This document shows, piece after piece, positions 33,840 through 46,049 of a stretch of DNA of 64,000 bases. Both the position numbers and the translations under genes were made by a program. Source of the DNA: Chlorokybus atmophyticus (taxonomy: Eukaryota > Streptophyta > Chlorokybophyceae > Chlorokybales > Chlorokybaceae); NCBI GenBank assembly GCA_009103225.1, contig RHPI01000810.1:369049-433048 (forward strand), given 5' to 3'. Numbering within the stretch: the first letter of the stretch is position 1; each line of letters begins with the position of its first letter. Under the pieces are notes generated by a model. It saw nothing but the letters and a program-made list of their open reading frames with translations. It searched no databases and was not told the origin of the DNA.

Positions 33840-34060
33840 AGTCGCACTTGTAGTGCGTCCCCATCTCTTATGGTCGATGGTACGACTTATGCATTCGTAC
33901 CATCCACGCTTCGTACAACCGGTTGGTACCAAGGGTAATAATGGCTTGGGCGTAACATTCATGGTACGACAAAGGCATCACTTGTCAAAACCCATCCATT
34001 GGCGTACAATAGCTCTGTCGTACCATTCACGACAGAGCTATTCATGGTACGACAGAGGCA
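33840..34060. promoter_or_regulatory. GTACCAT/ATGGTAC cluster like those in the transposon
   Basis: The 7-mer occurs at 33877-33883 (inverted), 33897-33903, 33961-33967 (inverted), 34020-34026 and 34044-34050 (inverted). Several have a flanking CGAC, and an ACGACAGAGCTATTCATGG arrangement forms an inverted pair at 34020-34050. This is the same motif as in the two transposon copies, 5 kb left of copy B. It may mark the left part of the same element. Confidence 0.5.
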
Positions 34061-34099
34061 TTGCTCGACTAACCCTAATGGGAGTTAGCGTGCACTCAT

Positions 34100-35050
34100 T
34101 CAAACAGCTTCATTAATAGCCGGATGATGGCGCGCAGGGGCATCAAGTCGATGACGAGGCGAATGTCAGGCATAGTGCACCTGGGTTCGATTAGGAAGTG
34201 GAGGACCGGGAGGAGTAGGAGGCGGCGGCGGCGGCGGCGACGCACATCTTGCGCGAAGTTGTGGTCGTAAGAGTTCAAGCAGCGAAGCCAGCAAATACCG
34301 GGCGCCACGTCATGGATCATGGCAGGCGTTAGCAATGGGGATGTCCAACATGCATCACCAACATTGCACAAACCAGCAGGCAAGCCATCAAAGACCTTCG
34401 TCACACAGACAACTGCTTGGTGGCTCGCTTTTTTCAACAAGGAGTGGATCAAGAGCTACAATCTTTGGAGCCCTTGATCAGAACCATGCAAGACCAATTG
34501 CGAATGTGAAAACAAGCACAAAGGAATGCAGAGGTACGATTAACAGTCACATGCATTTCCTTGCAAAAGCGATTTGTTTTTTGGCGCAGTCCATGTGATA
34601 CATGTAGCGTGGCTACAGGCCTCCACTATTCACTCATACCCACTCTACGATCAAGCCGACATTGCGGAAGCCAGTGCAGATTGACAGAGCTGGGCGGCGG
34701 TATGTTGATGCCAATCTCGCTGTGCATGTTGACTGCATGCACCTCCAATGCATGCCTACCTTTGCATGCTAGGATGTGCGTGAGCGTGCGAAGTCCCGCG
34801 CGCGTGCCGAACGAAGTAGGCTGGGTTTGAGCACAGGAGCGCGTGGCACTTCGTCCAGCATTCAACCAGTAATGACGCAGTCCATGCAATCATTCATGCA
34901 TCAACCAGCAATGCCGCAAGTGACTATTCAAAGCAACTAACTGATGACGGTGTGACGCAGTTGGTTATTGCAATTGCAGTGTCGCAAGCATGCAGCTAAC
35001 CCATATGTGATTGATTGACAGCGCCACAGTGCACAAGATCCTGTTGGAGC
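34100..35050. other. Unassigned segment left of the OTU pseudogene
   Basis: A minus-strand frame of about 118 codons (34452-34096), Cys/Trp-rich with an Arg run from a CGGCGG repeat, is open but unrecognised. Nothing else can be supported. Confidence 0.35.
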
Positions 35051-35289
35051 TCCTATGCAGGCCTGGATTCAATCCCATCAAATGGTCCTTCAATCCCTCT
35101 TACCAATGGGCGCGGCGGCAATGCGGCATAGGTTTAACATGCATGTTGGCATGTTCAATCCCAGTTACTCCATTGGGGCAGTGGCGCATCCTGTGCCCAT
35201 GGCTCACGAGCTCCGTGATAAGTCTGCGATTGAGGGTGGCGGGGAGAGTGCACCCAATACCACCTTGTCAGCCCCCATGACTTCCCATG

Positions 35290-37500
35290 CAGGCCCCCTT
35301 GCTGCATGCACAAGTGGTCTCACCTGCCGCACCTGCTCCCCTCGCAGCCAGAGCGCATCCACCTTTCGCGGCACTAGACTTTTATCCACTGCCGTCTCCT
35401 CCCCTTGCAGCCATAGTGCATCCACCTTCCGCGGCACTAGTTTTTCATCCACTGCCGTCTCCTCCACGAGCAACACCAATGATTGTGGGGCAACAATCCT
35501 TATTGCCGCAACCGGTAAGACCACAACACAATGCAAAAACCGATGTGGCTTCTGCACCTACATTACCCCACCCGCTGCAAGTTGAAGCCGGCGGTCTGCC
35601 TAAAGCAGGTACTGCAACAGTCATTGTGACTGTTGCCGTCGACAGTTGGACACATCGCGTGAGTGCTGTATGCGCATGCAGAAGGTTCACTACTTGCAAG
35701 CGAGCTATCAGAAGAGCTGGCCGCAATCCGTGTACAGCCATCAGTCATGCTAGGTGGCTAGCTCGCCTCATGGGACCACTTCAATGCGCCAACGGATGGT
35801 AATTGCTTCTTCCATTGTGTGTTTCGCTCCAGGCCATCCATAGCGCAAAGTCCTGGATGATCACAAGCGCCCTAGCTCGAGCAGATTTTGGGCCATGCTG
35901 GACACGATGGACGACAACGGCAGGGGGCCACTCTGCAAAATATCACCGCTAAGGCTGTCGATACACGCGTGGCGAGCACAATCCTAGACTTCTGCAATGC
36001 CACTGGTGCCGCGGGAGAGATGGCGCAGTATTACGACAAACTGCTTGCGACCATGTTGGCTGATGTCAATTGCAACATTGACATAGCCATGGCCAAGGTG
36101 CGATAGATCATGCGGAGAAAAGATGTGTACGTGGAGCATCTGCAGATGACCGTATTTGCCAACAAGCTGGACTTGTTAATTGGCTGCGTAACCATTCATT
36201 GCAAGCATGGGGAGTGGGTGCCACAGCCCGATAGCGCAGTTTGCGTTGAAGATAACAAAGCTCCCAACTCAGTCCTGGTGGTGGCCAACACTGCTCCTAA
36301 TGAGCCCGAAGCACACTTTTGGCTCATCAAGCCTGCAAGCACCGAACAATGGTCGTGGCCTATACATGGAGTGCCACCGGAGGTAACAGACCTGATTGGA
36401 GAGTGGCAAAATGGCGTTGCCAATCCCCCACTACCACCGGCTGCTTCTCAAGGTGCTGCGCCAACGCCTTAGGCCTCGCCTTCGTGTGCTAGGCTAGAAG
36501 TAGCTGTCGGTTCTGCACATCCTGACTACCCTCAACAACAGCCACATGCTCGCAATAACAATTCAGCACCCTCCCTTCTTGCCGCTGAGACACTTGCCAC
36601 CGCACTCTGATAGGAGGCATCTCCATTAAGAAGTAACGGTAGCTCGCCCTCTCCCTCCAAGCTTGCCACATTGATCCCAATTTGTCTTGTTGGTAAAAAG
36701 ATTGATCGAGGTATCATGAAAGCTGCGATGAAAGGCAAAGGCTGCATGCTCGACCTTATGGGGCAACATGAGGAACGGGATTCAACAAACAAGCGCAAGG
36801 CTATGGAACAAGAAGATAACGCCTTACCTCCTCTGAGTGACAATCTCACAAATTGGGATAAATTGTGACAGACTTCACTCATGGTAGTGTCTTTTACTAC
36901 CATAGCCTAGTGGTCCGGCCCATATTGTTACAATGGTAACGGAGCTTGACTCTCAGGTTCAATTCCCGTAGGGGACTCAGGCAGATTTAAGGCAAAAACA
37001 TTTGGGGCAGCTTGCCCTAGGCTGGGCGCGGGATCACGACCTGCGCGCCGAGCCAGTTTAACATAAGGCCGCATGAGCGGTCGCGCGGCGATGGCAGGTC
37101 GCGCGGCGAGGATGGCCTTCAGTCGGTCATGACCGTTCGTGGGCCGGATCTAACAGGCCGTGGGCAGACCAATCGTGGTACGGCCACGAACACGGCGACG
37201 TGGGCTAGTGCCTCATTGGATTATGAGGAACTCATGGGTTAAATTGAGGAGAAATGTCACGAATTGGGATAAGTTCTGATAGACCTCACTTATGGTAGTG
37301 TCTTTTACTACCATAGCGTAATGGTCGCGCCCCAATTGTTACAGACAATGCCACGGAGAGCGCCAGCATGTGCACCGACCGCCACCATAAAAAGAAGAAG
37401 AAGGTTGTTGGAACAAGGGACACTGACAGGACTACAAAAGCAAAGGTGAGGCAGCGCTACAATGTAGTTAGAAGAAGCACAGCGCCTTGAAGCCTCACTG
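35290..37500 (+). pseudogene. OTU-type cysteine protease ORF of a mobile element, decayed and split by a TRIM
   Basis: A Pro/Ala-rich N-terminal part (35290-35580) contains an internal near-duplication (LPSPPLAAI / LPSPPRATP). Then, in another frame, comes ASWDHFNAPTDGNCFFHCVF near 35770-35830, the OTU catalytic Asp/Cys block (Cys codon 35804-35806). In the same frame VEHLQMTVFANKLDLLIGC and EAHFWLIKP (His near 36315) follow, as in OTU domains. That frame stays nearly open to 36843 with only a few stops (near 35857, 35869, 36107, 36470, 36600). After removal of the TRIM at 36844-37343 it continues into a Lys-rich piece (HHKKKKKVVG) to about 37487. OTU proteases remove ubiquitin, and element-borne copies may protect element proteins (inference). 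Confidence 0.65.
36844..37343 (+). mobile_element. TRIM retrotransposon family 2, complete, TSD GACAA
   Basis: Two 89-bp direct LTRs, 36844-36932 and 37255-37343, share TAGTGTCTTTTACTACCATAG. The right LTR starts TGTCACGAATTGGG and ends CCAATTGTTACA. Two bases after the left LTR is GGTAACGGAGC, resembling the initiator-Met tRNA primer binding site (GGTATCAGAGC). A purine tract (GAGGAGAAA) precedes the right LTR. The 5-bp target duplication GACAA lies at 36839-36843 and 37344-37348. The 322-bp internal part is noncoding. Confidence 0.9.
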
Positions 37501-37544
37501 GGGCTGTGTGTCCTCAGTAGGCACATACGGGTTTACAGCGTCAT

Positions 37545-38271
37545 GTGGCTACTCAGCATTGTCCAGAGAGACAGCCGGTGCCTAAGCTCAAACCACCGAC
37601 GCGAAAACGCTCTGAGGGGCTGACTCGTAGTGCAAAGGAGTTGATCGCCCTACAATACGCACAAGACGCGCTGCATCACCGCATGCGGCATGCCTCGAGG
37701 TGGGTGAGGAAGGTATGGAATAAGTGGGAGCAAACATGGAGAGTGCGGGCAAACACATCTCTGGGGATTGGTCGTGGTTGGAACCTCACACGACATGGCC
37801 ATCCGTAGTACGTTGTTGCCCCTCGCCGTCTTTGATATAATGGTGTTGTTGCTGCCGCAGCAACCGAGCAATGTGCAAGAGCTATCCGCGGAGAAGAACT
37901 TCGACCTGCTGCAACAGATGTATTTTTTGATGTCAACTGATGCGGGTCGAGATGTGTGCCACTACCTGAGCAAATATACTGGGTGGCAAGTAAAACCATT
38001 GGAGCTGTACTTGGCATGCTTTGGCTGGCAGTTGTATATCATATGGCACATCGAGATGATTATGTGGAAGCACGACGAAGACGATGCGGGCGAGTACACG
38101 AGTGATGACAGCCATGACAAGGGCCTGGATGAACGCATGCTGGATGAGACCACTAAGACTAGCAGGTGGTGTATGGCGGCAAACGGGCGTCAGGTGATCG
38201 AGCAGGCAGTGGAGCATTTTATTACGCCATTCAGATGGGAGTTGCGCCTGCAACGCGATAACAAAGTTTAA
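37545..38271 (+). CDS. Unrecognised ORF(s), possibly part of the transposon cargo
   Basis: Two overlapping open frames (37545-37808 and 37768-38271). The second, up to 167 codons from its first ATG, has LLQQMYFLMSTDAGRDVCHY, a Trp-rich stretch (CFGWQLYIIWHIEMIMW) and an acidic segment (KHDEDDAGEYTSDDSHDKG). No family is recognised. It follows the OTU pseudogene in the same direction and stops just before the poly-C run. A frame change between the two could be an intron or a lesion. Confidence 0.35.
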
Positions 38272-38333
38272 TGGCAGAGGCAGCTTGCACACCCGCGTGC
38301 ACCATGCGTGCTGAAAAATCGCATTGAAGAGCC

Positions 38334-38756
<423 letters not shown>

Positions 38757-38759
38757 TCG

Positions 38760-38935
38760 CGGATGGGGAGACGCCCTGTCGCAAGCAAGCGGTGTGCCAT
38801 GGCTGCATCATATTACAGCAGAAGAACGTGGCAAATAAATCAAAGAAGCTACAAGCGTGTCCCTGCTGCAAGCAACCCGTTCACCGTTTTCGTCGCCACG
38901 CCTGCTGCAAGACGCCAATGTGTCGCCGGTGATTT
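38760..38935 (+). other. Cys/His-rich short ORF after the poly-C run
   Basis: One frame reads PCRKQAVCHGC...LQACPCCKQPVHRFRRHACC...PMCRR and stops near 38932. The Cys spacing resembles zinc-ribbon or RING-type fragments. It could be the C-terminal end of a protein broken by the poly-C run. No start is defined. Confidence 0.35.
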
Positions 38936-39436
38936 GGCCCCCACCTTGATGACAATTGTGCATGTATTGTGATTTCGTATTGAACACCTGTATACCATGT
39001 GGGTACATGTATAGTTGTAGCATGGTACATGGTGCACCCGAGATCTGCTGTTGTTGGAAGCATTGGCTGTACATATGTATGATAACTGCCCGGCGCATGA
39101 GTCAGAGCATGGCTTGCGTACCTTGCTAGTTCAGAGCGGTTGGTTGACAGCAACAAATTCGAACAGCGATCTGGGACTTGTGGAATGACAGCACAAAATT
39201 ACTCTACAATCGTGGTAGTATGCGAGTATCCTTGTACTGTAATACCATTAATGGATGAAGTACCATGCATGTTGATGTAGCATCATGCATGGTACTGTAA
39301 TACTGTCCATGGTACTGTCGTGCTTGCACTTGAAAGTGTGACTCATTTAGGGTTTGTAAGCTAGCAACCCCAAATTGATGCCCATACCCTACAGGCTCGC
39401 TCAGTTTGTGGGCAGCCGTGCCGATTCATATCTTGC

Positions 39437-41150
39437 ATGATGTCAGCGGCAGCAGTTGAATCCCCCTCACCTAGGAGACCATGCTTGGTGTGCCCACAAT
39501 GCAATGTGTACGTATGTACCAATGGCCGTAGGCAGCAAATGCAAGCACACTTGACCGAATGCCAATGAGTGCAGACAGTGTGCCACGATTTTAGTGCTGC
39601 TTGCTGGCATCACACCACACACAATGTCGACATGTTTAATTGCCGCCTCGGCAAAGTGCTGTGCAAGGAACCCGAGTTTTTCTATTGCGTGTAGTGCGTG
39701 TGCAAATCGTGCTCGCGCTCATGCTTTAAATGGCGAGGGGAACCCATGCGCTTCTTCACATGGACAACACCGGGACATGTAGTTAGTGGACAGGTGGTGG
39801 ATGCTGTGGAGGTAATTCGGCAAAGTGGACAGCAAGGTATCACTGCATGTTATGTTGGGCGTATGCTGATCTCATGGATGTTGAAGCTGTTGTCGCATTC
39901 AGAGCAGTCTCCTACGGTGTGGGCGTGGGCAGTTTTCACCCCCTGACCGCTGTGGAGGAGGCAGACCATCGACCATTGGACATCGCACTGCATCGGCTGC
40001 GGAACGCAGTTAAGTTGGGATGGGAGCAGCTGATCGGTGTGAGTGTCGTGGTGCATTGGCCGCTAGATGGGGAATGGTATGCGGGCGTTGTGGAATTACT
40101 CAAGCAAGCGTCAGGTCAGCATCGCTTCTTGGCGTGCGAGATTGTAGACGCATTGTATATGCATGGTGCAATGGAAATTGGCTTTGCAGGGCAGCACTGT
40201 ATAATATTCGATGACGATGATCGACCACAAACCATCAACTTCGAAGGGCACAACGTATTCGCGTACACATCAGTTGACGGGGCACGCTCTGTTCTACGCA
40301 TCGGAGGGGAGAATGTCACTCGCAAAGTAAGCCCTGACGGCATCATTGTTAGTCCCTGGCCAGCACCATGGCCAGCCTTGACCACATACACGCCATTTAA
40401 CAACAAGCTTTGACACACACGCAGACCAAGGGCACTCGACCTGTTCTGCGGCGGTGGTGGTGCTAGTGTTGGTCTATATCACGCAGGCTTTGACGTGATT
40501 GGGATGAACATAAGTCCCTCCTTTGAATACCCGATGCCCTTTATACACCGCGATATATGCATCCTGAGTGCCGGAGAATTAAGCGGGTACGAGCTCATAT
40601 GGGCCAGTCCACCATGCCAGGCCTATTCAGGTGCTATCCCAACACATTAACGGGCGGCACATGGCACATCTTTGAGACACCAGGATATGCGATCGCTCGT
40701 CCGAAATCTGCTGCTAGCAAGTTTGTCATTGAGAATGTGCCAGGAGCAGCTTCCTCATTTAGACCCAATCTGTCCCTTTGTGGCACGATGTTTGGCCTAT
40801 CAACCTTCCGACACCGTCTGTTTGAGACACAGCCAGTGGTAGCTACCCCACCAGCACGCTGCTCGCGGCCAAGGCGGTTGGACTGCTATTAACGCACCTG
40901 TCCGCTAGTGCGAAGAAGACAATTGTGACATCAAACGCTCCACAATAAATGTACCTAATCTATGGCCTTCAAAGCACCAGGGGCAGCATTGCTGCATGGC
41001 AAACAGCGCTGGGAATGCCATATATGACCTCGGCCGTTACTTTAGCGAATGCAGTTCCTCTCGCAATGGCGGAGTGCATATGGCGTTTTATGCTTGAAAT
41101 AAAGGATATGCGCTGTGACTACCCTCTGTGTCATGAAAGTATGAGGCTTG
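39437..41150 (+). pseudogene. C5-cytosine methyltransferase of the transposon, decayed (copy B)
   Basis: Aligns throughout with the copy A gene. There is an in-frame stop at 39566-39568 (CAGCGA became CAATGA), another stop near 39692, a 1-base insertion in the exon 2 start region, a TGA near 40411 and a TAA near 40648. It retains the catalytic motif IV as ASPPCQAYSGAIP (Cys codon 40615-40617), lost in copy A. Motif I is intact (DLFCGGGGASV), as are the Tudor-like HWPLDGEWYAGVV and the ENVPGA block. Confidence 0.85.
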
Positions 41151-41155
41151 AGTGT

Positions 41156-41160
41156 GGCGC
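41156..41160 (+). repeat. Left TSD (GGCGC) of the TRIM family 2 insertion into copy B
   Basis: GGCGC at 41156-41160 and again at 47064-47068 immediately flank the insertion. Removing one copy plus the insert restores alignment with copy A across AGTGTGG...GCACTGTATTGA. Confidence 0.85.
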
Positions 41161-41716
41161 TGTAACAATTGGGGTCCGACCATTAGGCTATGGTTGTAAC
41201 GGGAAGGTACATTAAATTACCATAAATCGACCATAAAAGCACCAAGTCTTTTGTGGTCGAGTGGGCTGTGACATCGGTATCAGAGCTTGAGACTCGGGTT
41301 CAATTCCAAACTTGCACACGAATTCCGTGGTCGTTGTTTCTCAATCCAATATCATCGTAAATGGTCACTTCATAAGTGCCATTATCGATGGGTTGCAACT
41401 TGCCTACTGGCAATCATGCCGGCGTTCAGTTGATGCGGCAGGGCGCGACCTGCCTGTCGCGATGCGATCTGTGGGGCCGGCAGCGGTGCGCTATGCGCGC
41501 GTTGACCGGTATGGGCCAAAATTGGCCAGTCCTTCGGCGGTGGGGCCGAAAACCGACCCTATTCACACCCCTGGAATGATTCCCTAACTGATGGGAGCCA
41601 GCTGCCGAGGACGTTAGCGTTCTTAAGTTAGGGGGAATGTAACGGAAAGGTACATTGATTTACCACAAATTGACCATAAAAGCACCAAGTCCTTTGTGGT
41701 CGAGTGGGCTGTGACA

Positions 41717-44700
41717 TTCTGCAAGATCAATGCTGGCAAACTGCCCATCAGTGATGCTGATCAGCTGGATATGTTCAGGCGTGGCTTGGACACAGATCTC
41801 GTGCAGCATGTGGCCGTCAACCCCGCGAGTTTGCAAGAGTGGGCCTCGACGGACTTGCCAATGCTGATGTACATGGTTGCTGCTGTGGACAATGTGAAGC
41901 GCTCGCATGCAAACATGCAAACCACAGCCAAAGAGGCAGCCCCAGCTTCAGCTGCAAAGCGCCTGGTCACTGACAACAAACCTTTTGTGAAGAAGGCAAA
42001 AACATCTCAGCCTGCTGGCCCCTACAACGCGGCCAAATCCACCATCACTTGCAACTTCTGCAACATTACAGGTCATGTGGAGGCCAAGTGCTATGCAAAG
42101 CAACATGCACAGAAGGCCAAGCAGCAGAAGGACAAGAGATAGGAATTGTTCGTGGTTGCTAGCTTAGTCGAGCAGAACGACGTCAAAAACTCTGTACTTC
42201 TTGATAAAGTTTCCTCTCTTCGTGATGTATCAAGTGTATGGACTGAAACAAGCACACCACATGTGTTGACAAATGCAAACGGTTGTGTTTCAAGCAATGT
42301 TCCATTCTTTGAATTGGTAACTGCTGTTAAGCACTTACACGAGTTGCAATTACAACATGCTGTCACTGCATGTGTAGTTATCCCTCGATATCACGGCCCG
42401 TGGTCGCGATTGTTAAAAGGGGGAGAATTAATCATGCAACTCTCACGCAAAGATACAGGAACTTCACCGTTACAAGTGATCTTTATCAAGCCTGCTACCA
42501 ATCGCTGCACTCCGACATTAGCTACATTTAATGGTCACTCTTTGCTACTCAAATGGAGATTTGAGAGTCAACTTATGGGCACACCATGTACAGCATTGAT
42601 TGATACAGGTGCAAACCATAACTTTGTTGAACAAGCTTGGGTGAAACGTAATAACATACCTTTCACACCCGTCACGTCGTATGTACGTGCCGCTTGTTCC
42701 ACCCTCAATGCAATTGGGGAGGTGAAGGGCGTTTTGTTATTAACAGCCACAAGACTCGATCAACTTTCATCGTGGTGGATATAGGTATCCCCGGGGTGGA
42801 TGTTGTTTTGGGTGAACAATGGCACACCGAAGCAGGTTTGCAATTGAACTCTCGAGCAAATACGTGCACCCTTCGTAAGGGTAAACGTAAGGTGACGTTA
42901 ACCGCACCTGTACTCGCACGTGTTGCTCGCGACAATGTTCCGCTCCTCTCTGCTATGCAACTGAAACGTTGCATGCGTGAACGTGAGGAAGTATATTTGA
43001 TGCACTTACAACAGGTAGAGACACCTGTTGAACAGGCCGTATCTAACCCTGTGGTGCAAGAACTTACAGAACAATACGCAGATGTATTTCAGGATGAACT
43101 CCCAAAGTTGCCGCCTGATAGAAACAAACATCATATCATTCCATTGGAAGAGGGGGCAAAGCCACCTTGGCAGCCTATCTATAGGCTACGTCCCTTGAAA
43201 CAACAAACGGAGATGGAAAAACAGCCCAGGGAACTCTACATTAACAAAGAGTTATTGGACATAGGTTTGACAACAAAGAGCATATTTCCTTTTTGTGCAT
43301 CAATTCATTTTTGTGCCCAAAAATGTATGGCAAGCTACGCATGTGTATTGATTACCGTGCGCTGAACAAGGTAACTGTGAAAAACAGATACCCTTTGCCT
43401 CGGATGACTTGATGATTTGTTAGATAAGCTGTCAGGTGCAACAGTGTTTAGCACACTGGATTTCACCAGTGGTTAACATCAAATCAAAATCCACGTGTCA
43501 GATATACAAAAAAGCTGCATTTCGCACCCCAATAGGACACTTTAAGTGTAAAGTGTTACCATTTGGGTTAACAAATGCACCAGCTACATTTCAAGCAGCA
43601 ATGAACGCGGTATTTGCTGATGAATTGTACAAGTTTGTTACCGGTATATCTTGACGACATTATTGTGTTCAGCAAAACCCGGGAGGAACACCACAAGCAT
43701 GTGGAATTGGTTCTAGTTAAGTTACGCGAACACACATTCCATGCCAACTTGTGTAAATGCAAGTTTGCAAAAGATGAACTACCCTTTCTAGGGCATGTGA
43801 TTGGCAAAGAAGGATTGAAATTGGATCCTCAAAAGGTGTGTGTGGTGAAGGATTGGCCACCACCTAAGGATGTACATCAGTTACATGCTTTCTTGGGGCT
43901 AGCCAATTATTTCCGCAAGTTCATGCGAGCATATTCTAGCATGGCAAATCCTTTAACATCTTTACTGAGAAAGGATGTTAAATATGTGTGGACGGAGGCA
44001 CATGAGGTTGCTTTTGCACGCATTGAGGATGCATTAACACAAGCCCCTGTGTTAGCCTTCCCCGACCACACCAAGCCTTTTGTGGTGATCAGTGATGCTT
44101 CCACCATTGAGTGTGGGGCAGTCCTTCTACAGGATGACAGACCATGTGCATATGAAAGCATCAAGATCATTCCTGCTGAACGTAATTACACAACCACTGA
44201 GCAGGAATTGCTCGGGGTGGTGCACGCGCTGCGCACATGGCGTTGCTACTTGGAAGGTGTGGAATTTTCAGTGAGTATTGATCACAACCCGCTCACATTC
44301 TTTCATACGCAACAAAACCTGTCGAGGCGGCAAGCTAGGTGGAATGAATTCATTTCTCGTTTCACTTTCACTTGGCAATACCATCCGGGTCGCACCAATG
44401 TGGCGGATCCACTAAGTCGTAGCCCTGCTCTTTTGGCACTTACGCGCTCTCGAAGTACGCGTCTTTTGCAACAGCCTGAAGATTCTTTCATAAAGGAAGT
44501 GTCCACAGGCTATAACTTGGATGATCGGTTTATCAGTCAAACCAACTTGCAACAGCTTACTGCTGTTGGCAATCCGTGGTATAAAGGGGAGCAGTTGGCA
44601 ATTCCCAACTCGGGCGACTTGCATAAGCAATGCTTGCAATCAGTGCATGATCCGCCGTATGCTGGGCATTTGGGGAAACACTCAAAGCTGCAACAGCAAC

Positions 44701-45899
44701 AGTTATATATATTGGTGGCCGTTAATGCCAGCTGATGTGGATTAATATGTTTGCACATGTGACGTGTGTCAACGTAATAAGCCACTACGACAAAAACAAT
44801 CGGATTGCTTAAACCATTGGCACCATAGATTAAATTTGGGATAGTGTCGGTATGGAATTGATTATTGACCTACCTGAAACAGCAGCCAAATACACTGCAT
44901 GGTGGTTTTTGTCGACCGTTAAACCAGAATGGTGCATTTTGCCCCGTGTTGCACAACTGTGAGTGCACGGGACTTAGCACATTTATTTGTGTCCACGGTT
45001 TTTCGAGTTCACAGTGTACCGCGTGAGCTTATCACAGATCGTGCTCCTCGATTTGTTTCCAAGTTTGGGAGAGAAGTATGTGAATTGTTGGGGGTAAAAC
45101 AAAGCATGTCGACTGCTTTCCACCCGCAAATGGACGGACAAACTAAGCGAGCAAATCAAATACCGGAAGAAACGCTTCGCCACTACGTAGCTCCTAACCA
45201 TGCTGATTGGGACAGTACTTGCCAGTGGCAGAGTTCGCTGTGAACAATGCGTGGCAGGAAAGTGTAAAGGAAACCCCATTTTTCTTGAAGTATGGGATTC
45301 GCCCGAACACACCAGCGTCATTGCGTGTACCTGGCAAAGCCATGACTGTACCAGCGGCAAAAGAATTTGCCACGGATATGCAAGAAAACTTGGCTCGAAC
45401 CAAGCTATGTCTGTTAGAAGCACAGGACAGGCAGAAAGCTTATGCTAATACATATCGAAGAATGTTCACTTTCATTATCGGCGATAAAGTTTTCCTTAAC
45501 GCAAAGAACATGACCATCAAAGGTACGGGTGCTCGCAAGTTGCTGCCTCGATAATTAGGTCCTTTCTCTATCACTGATAGAGTTAGTACGCACGCTTATC
45601 GACTGCAATTGCCCCCAAGTGTGCGTATACACAACGTGTTCCACGTGAACTTGTTGAAACCATACCGCTCAGACGGTAGAACACAACCTCCACCACCACC
45701 GGTTGAGGTGGACAGCGAGCTCGAATACGAGGTGGAAGCTATTTTGGACCATAAGCTGACTAGTTGGGGAAGCGCAACCCGCTATTTGGTGAAATGGAAA
45801 GGGTATGGCCCGGAACATAACAGTTGGGAGCCCGACAGGCATCTTGCGCACTGCCGCGAGTTGCTTCGAGCTTATTGGGACACACGTCCTGACCCGTGA
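41717..45899 (+). pseudogene. Ty3-type chromovirus gag-pol remnant
   Basis: Gag end with a zinc knuckle CNFCNITGHVEAKC (about 42052-42093). Aspartic protease ALIDTGANHNFV (about 42592-42627). Reverse transcriptase with PLGF-like [18 protein letters not shown] and YLDDIIVFS (about 43646), then RNase H (FVVISDASTIECGAVL and DHNPLTFFHT). Integrase with CDVCQRNK (about 44758), ITDRAPRF and STAFHPQMDGQTKRAN, where the expected catalytic Glu of TERxN is Lys (45145-45147). C-terminal chromodomain EYEVEAILDHK...YLVKWKGYGPEHNSWEP (about 45720-45840), stop near 45899. Stops and frameshifts near 42784, 43365, 43410, 43653 and 44733 make it non-coding. The 5' LTR and the start of gag are missing. Confidence 0.92.
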
Positions 45900-46049
45900 A
45901 ACTGTGGGCTTGGTTGATGACAGATTGCCCGTGCAGTTTTATTACCACCCTGTCATTTCCTGCTATCTCACTAGGTTACAACTACTCGAAATCAAGCATG
46001 ATCAGCTTGAGTTCAACGAGGACATTGAGAACGTAAGTGGGGGGGGGAA

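Noticed and set aside
36900-36970. tRNA-derived SINE (A-box and B-box like sequences)
   Set aside because: The tRNA-like part lies directly after an LTR and matches a primer binding site region; the two LTRs, purine tract and TSD make it a TRIM.
39847-40413. Open frame in copy B extending the methyltransferase upstream in a different frame (GVGVGSFHPLTAVEEAD)
   Set aside because: Copy A shows the region before this is an intron (720-810), and a 1-base insertion in copy B makes the shifted frame look continuous.
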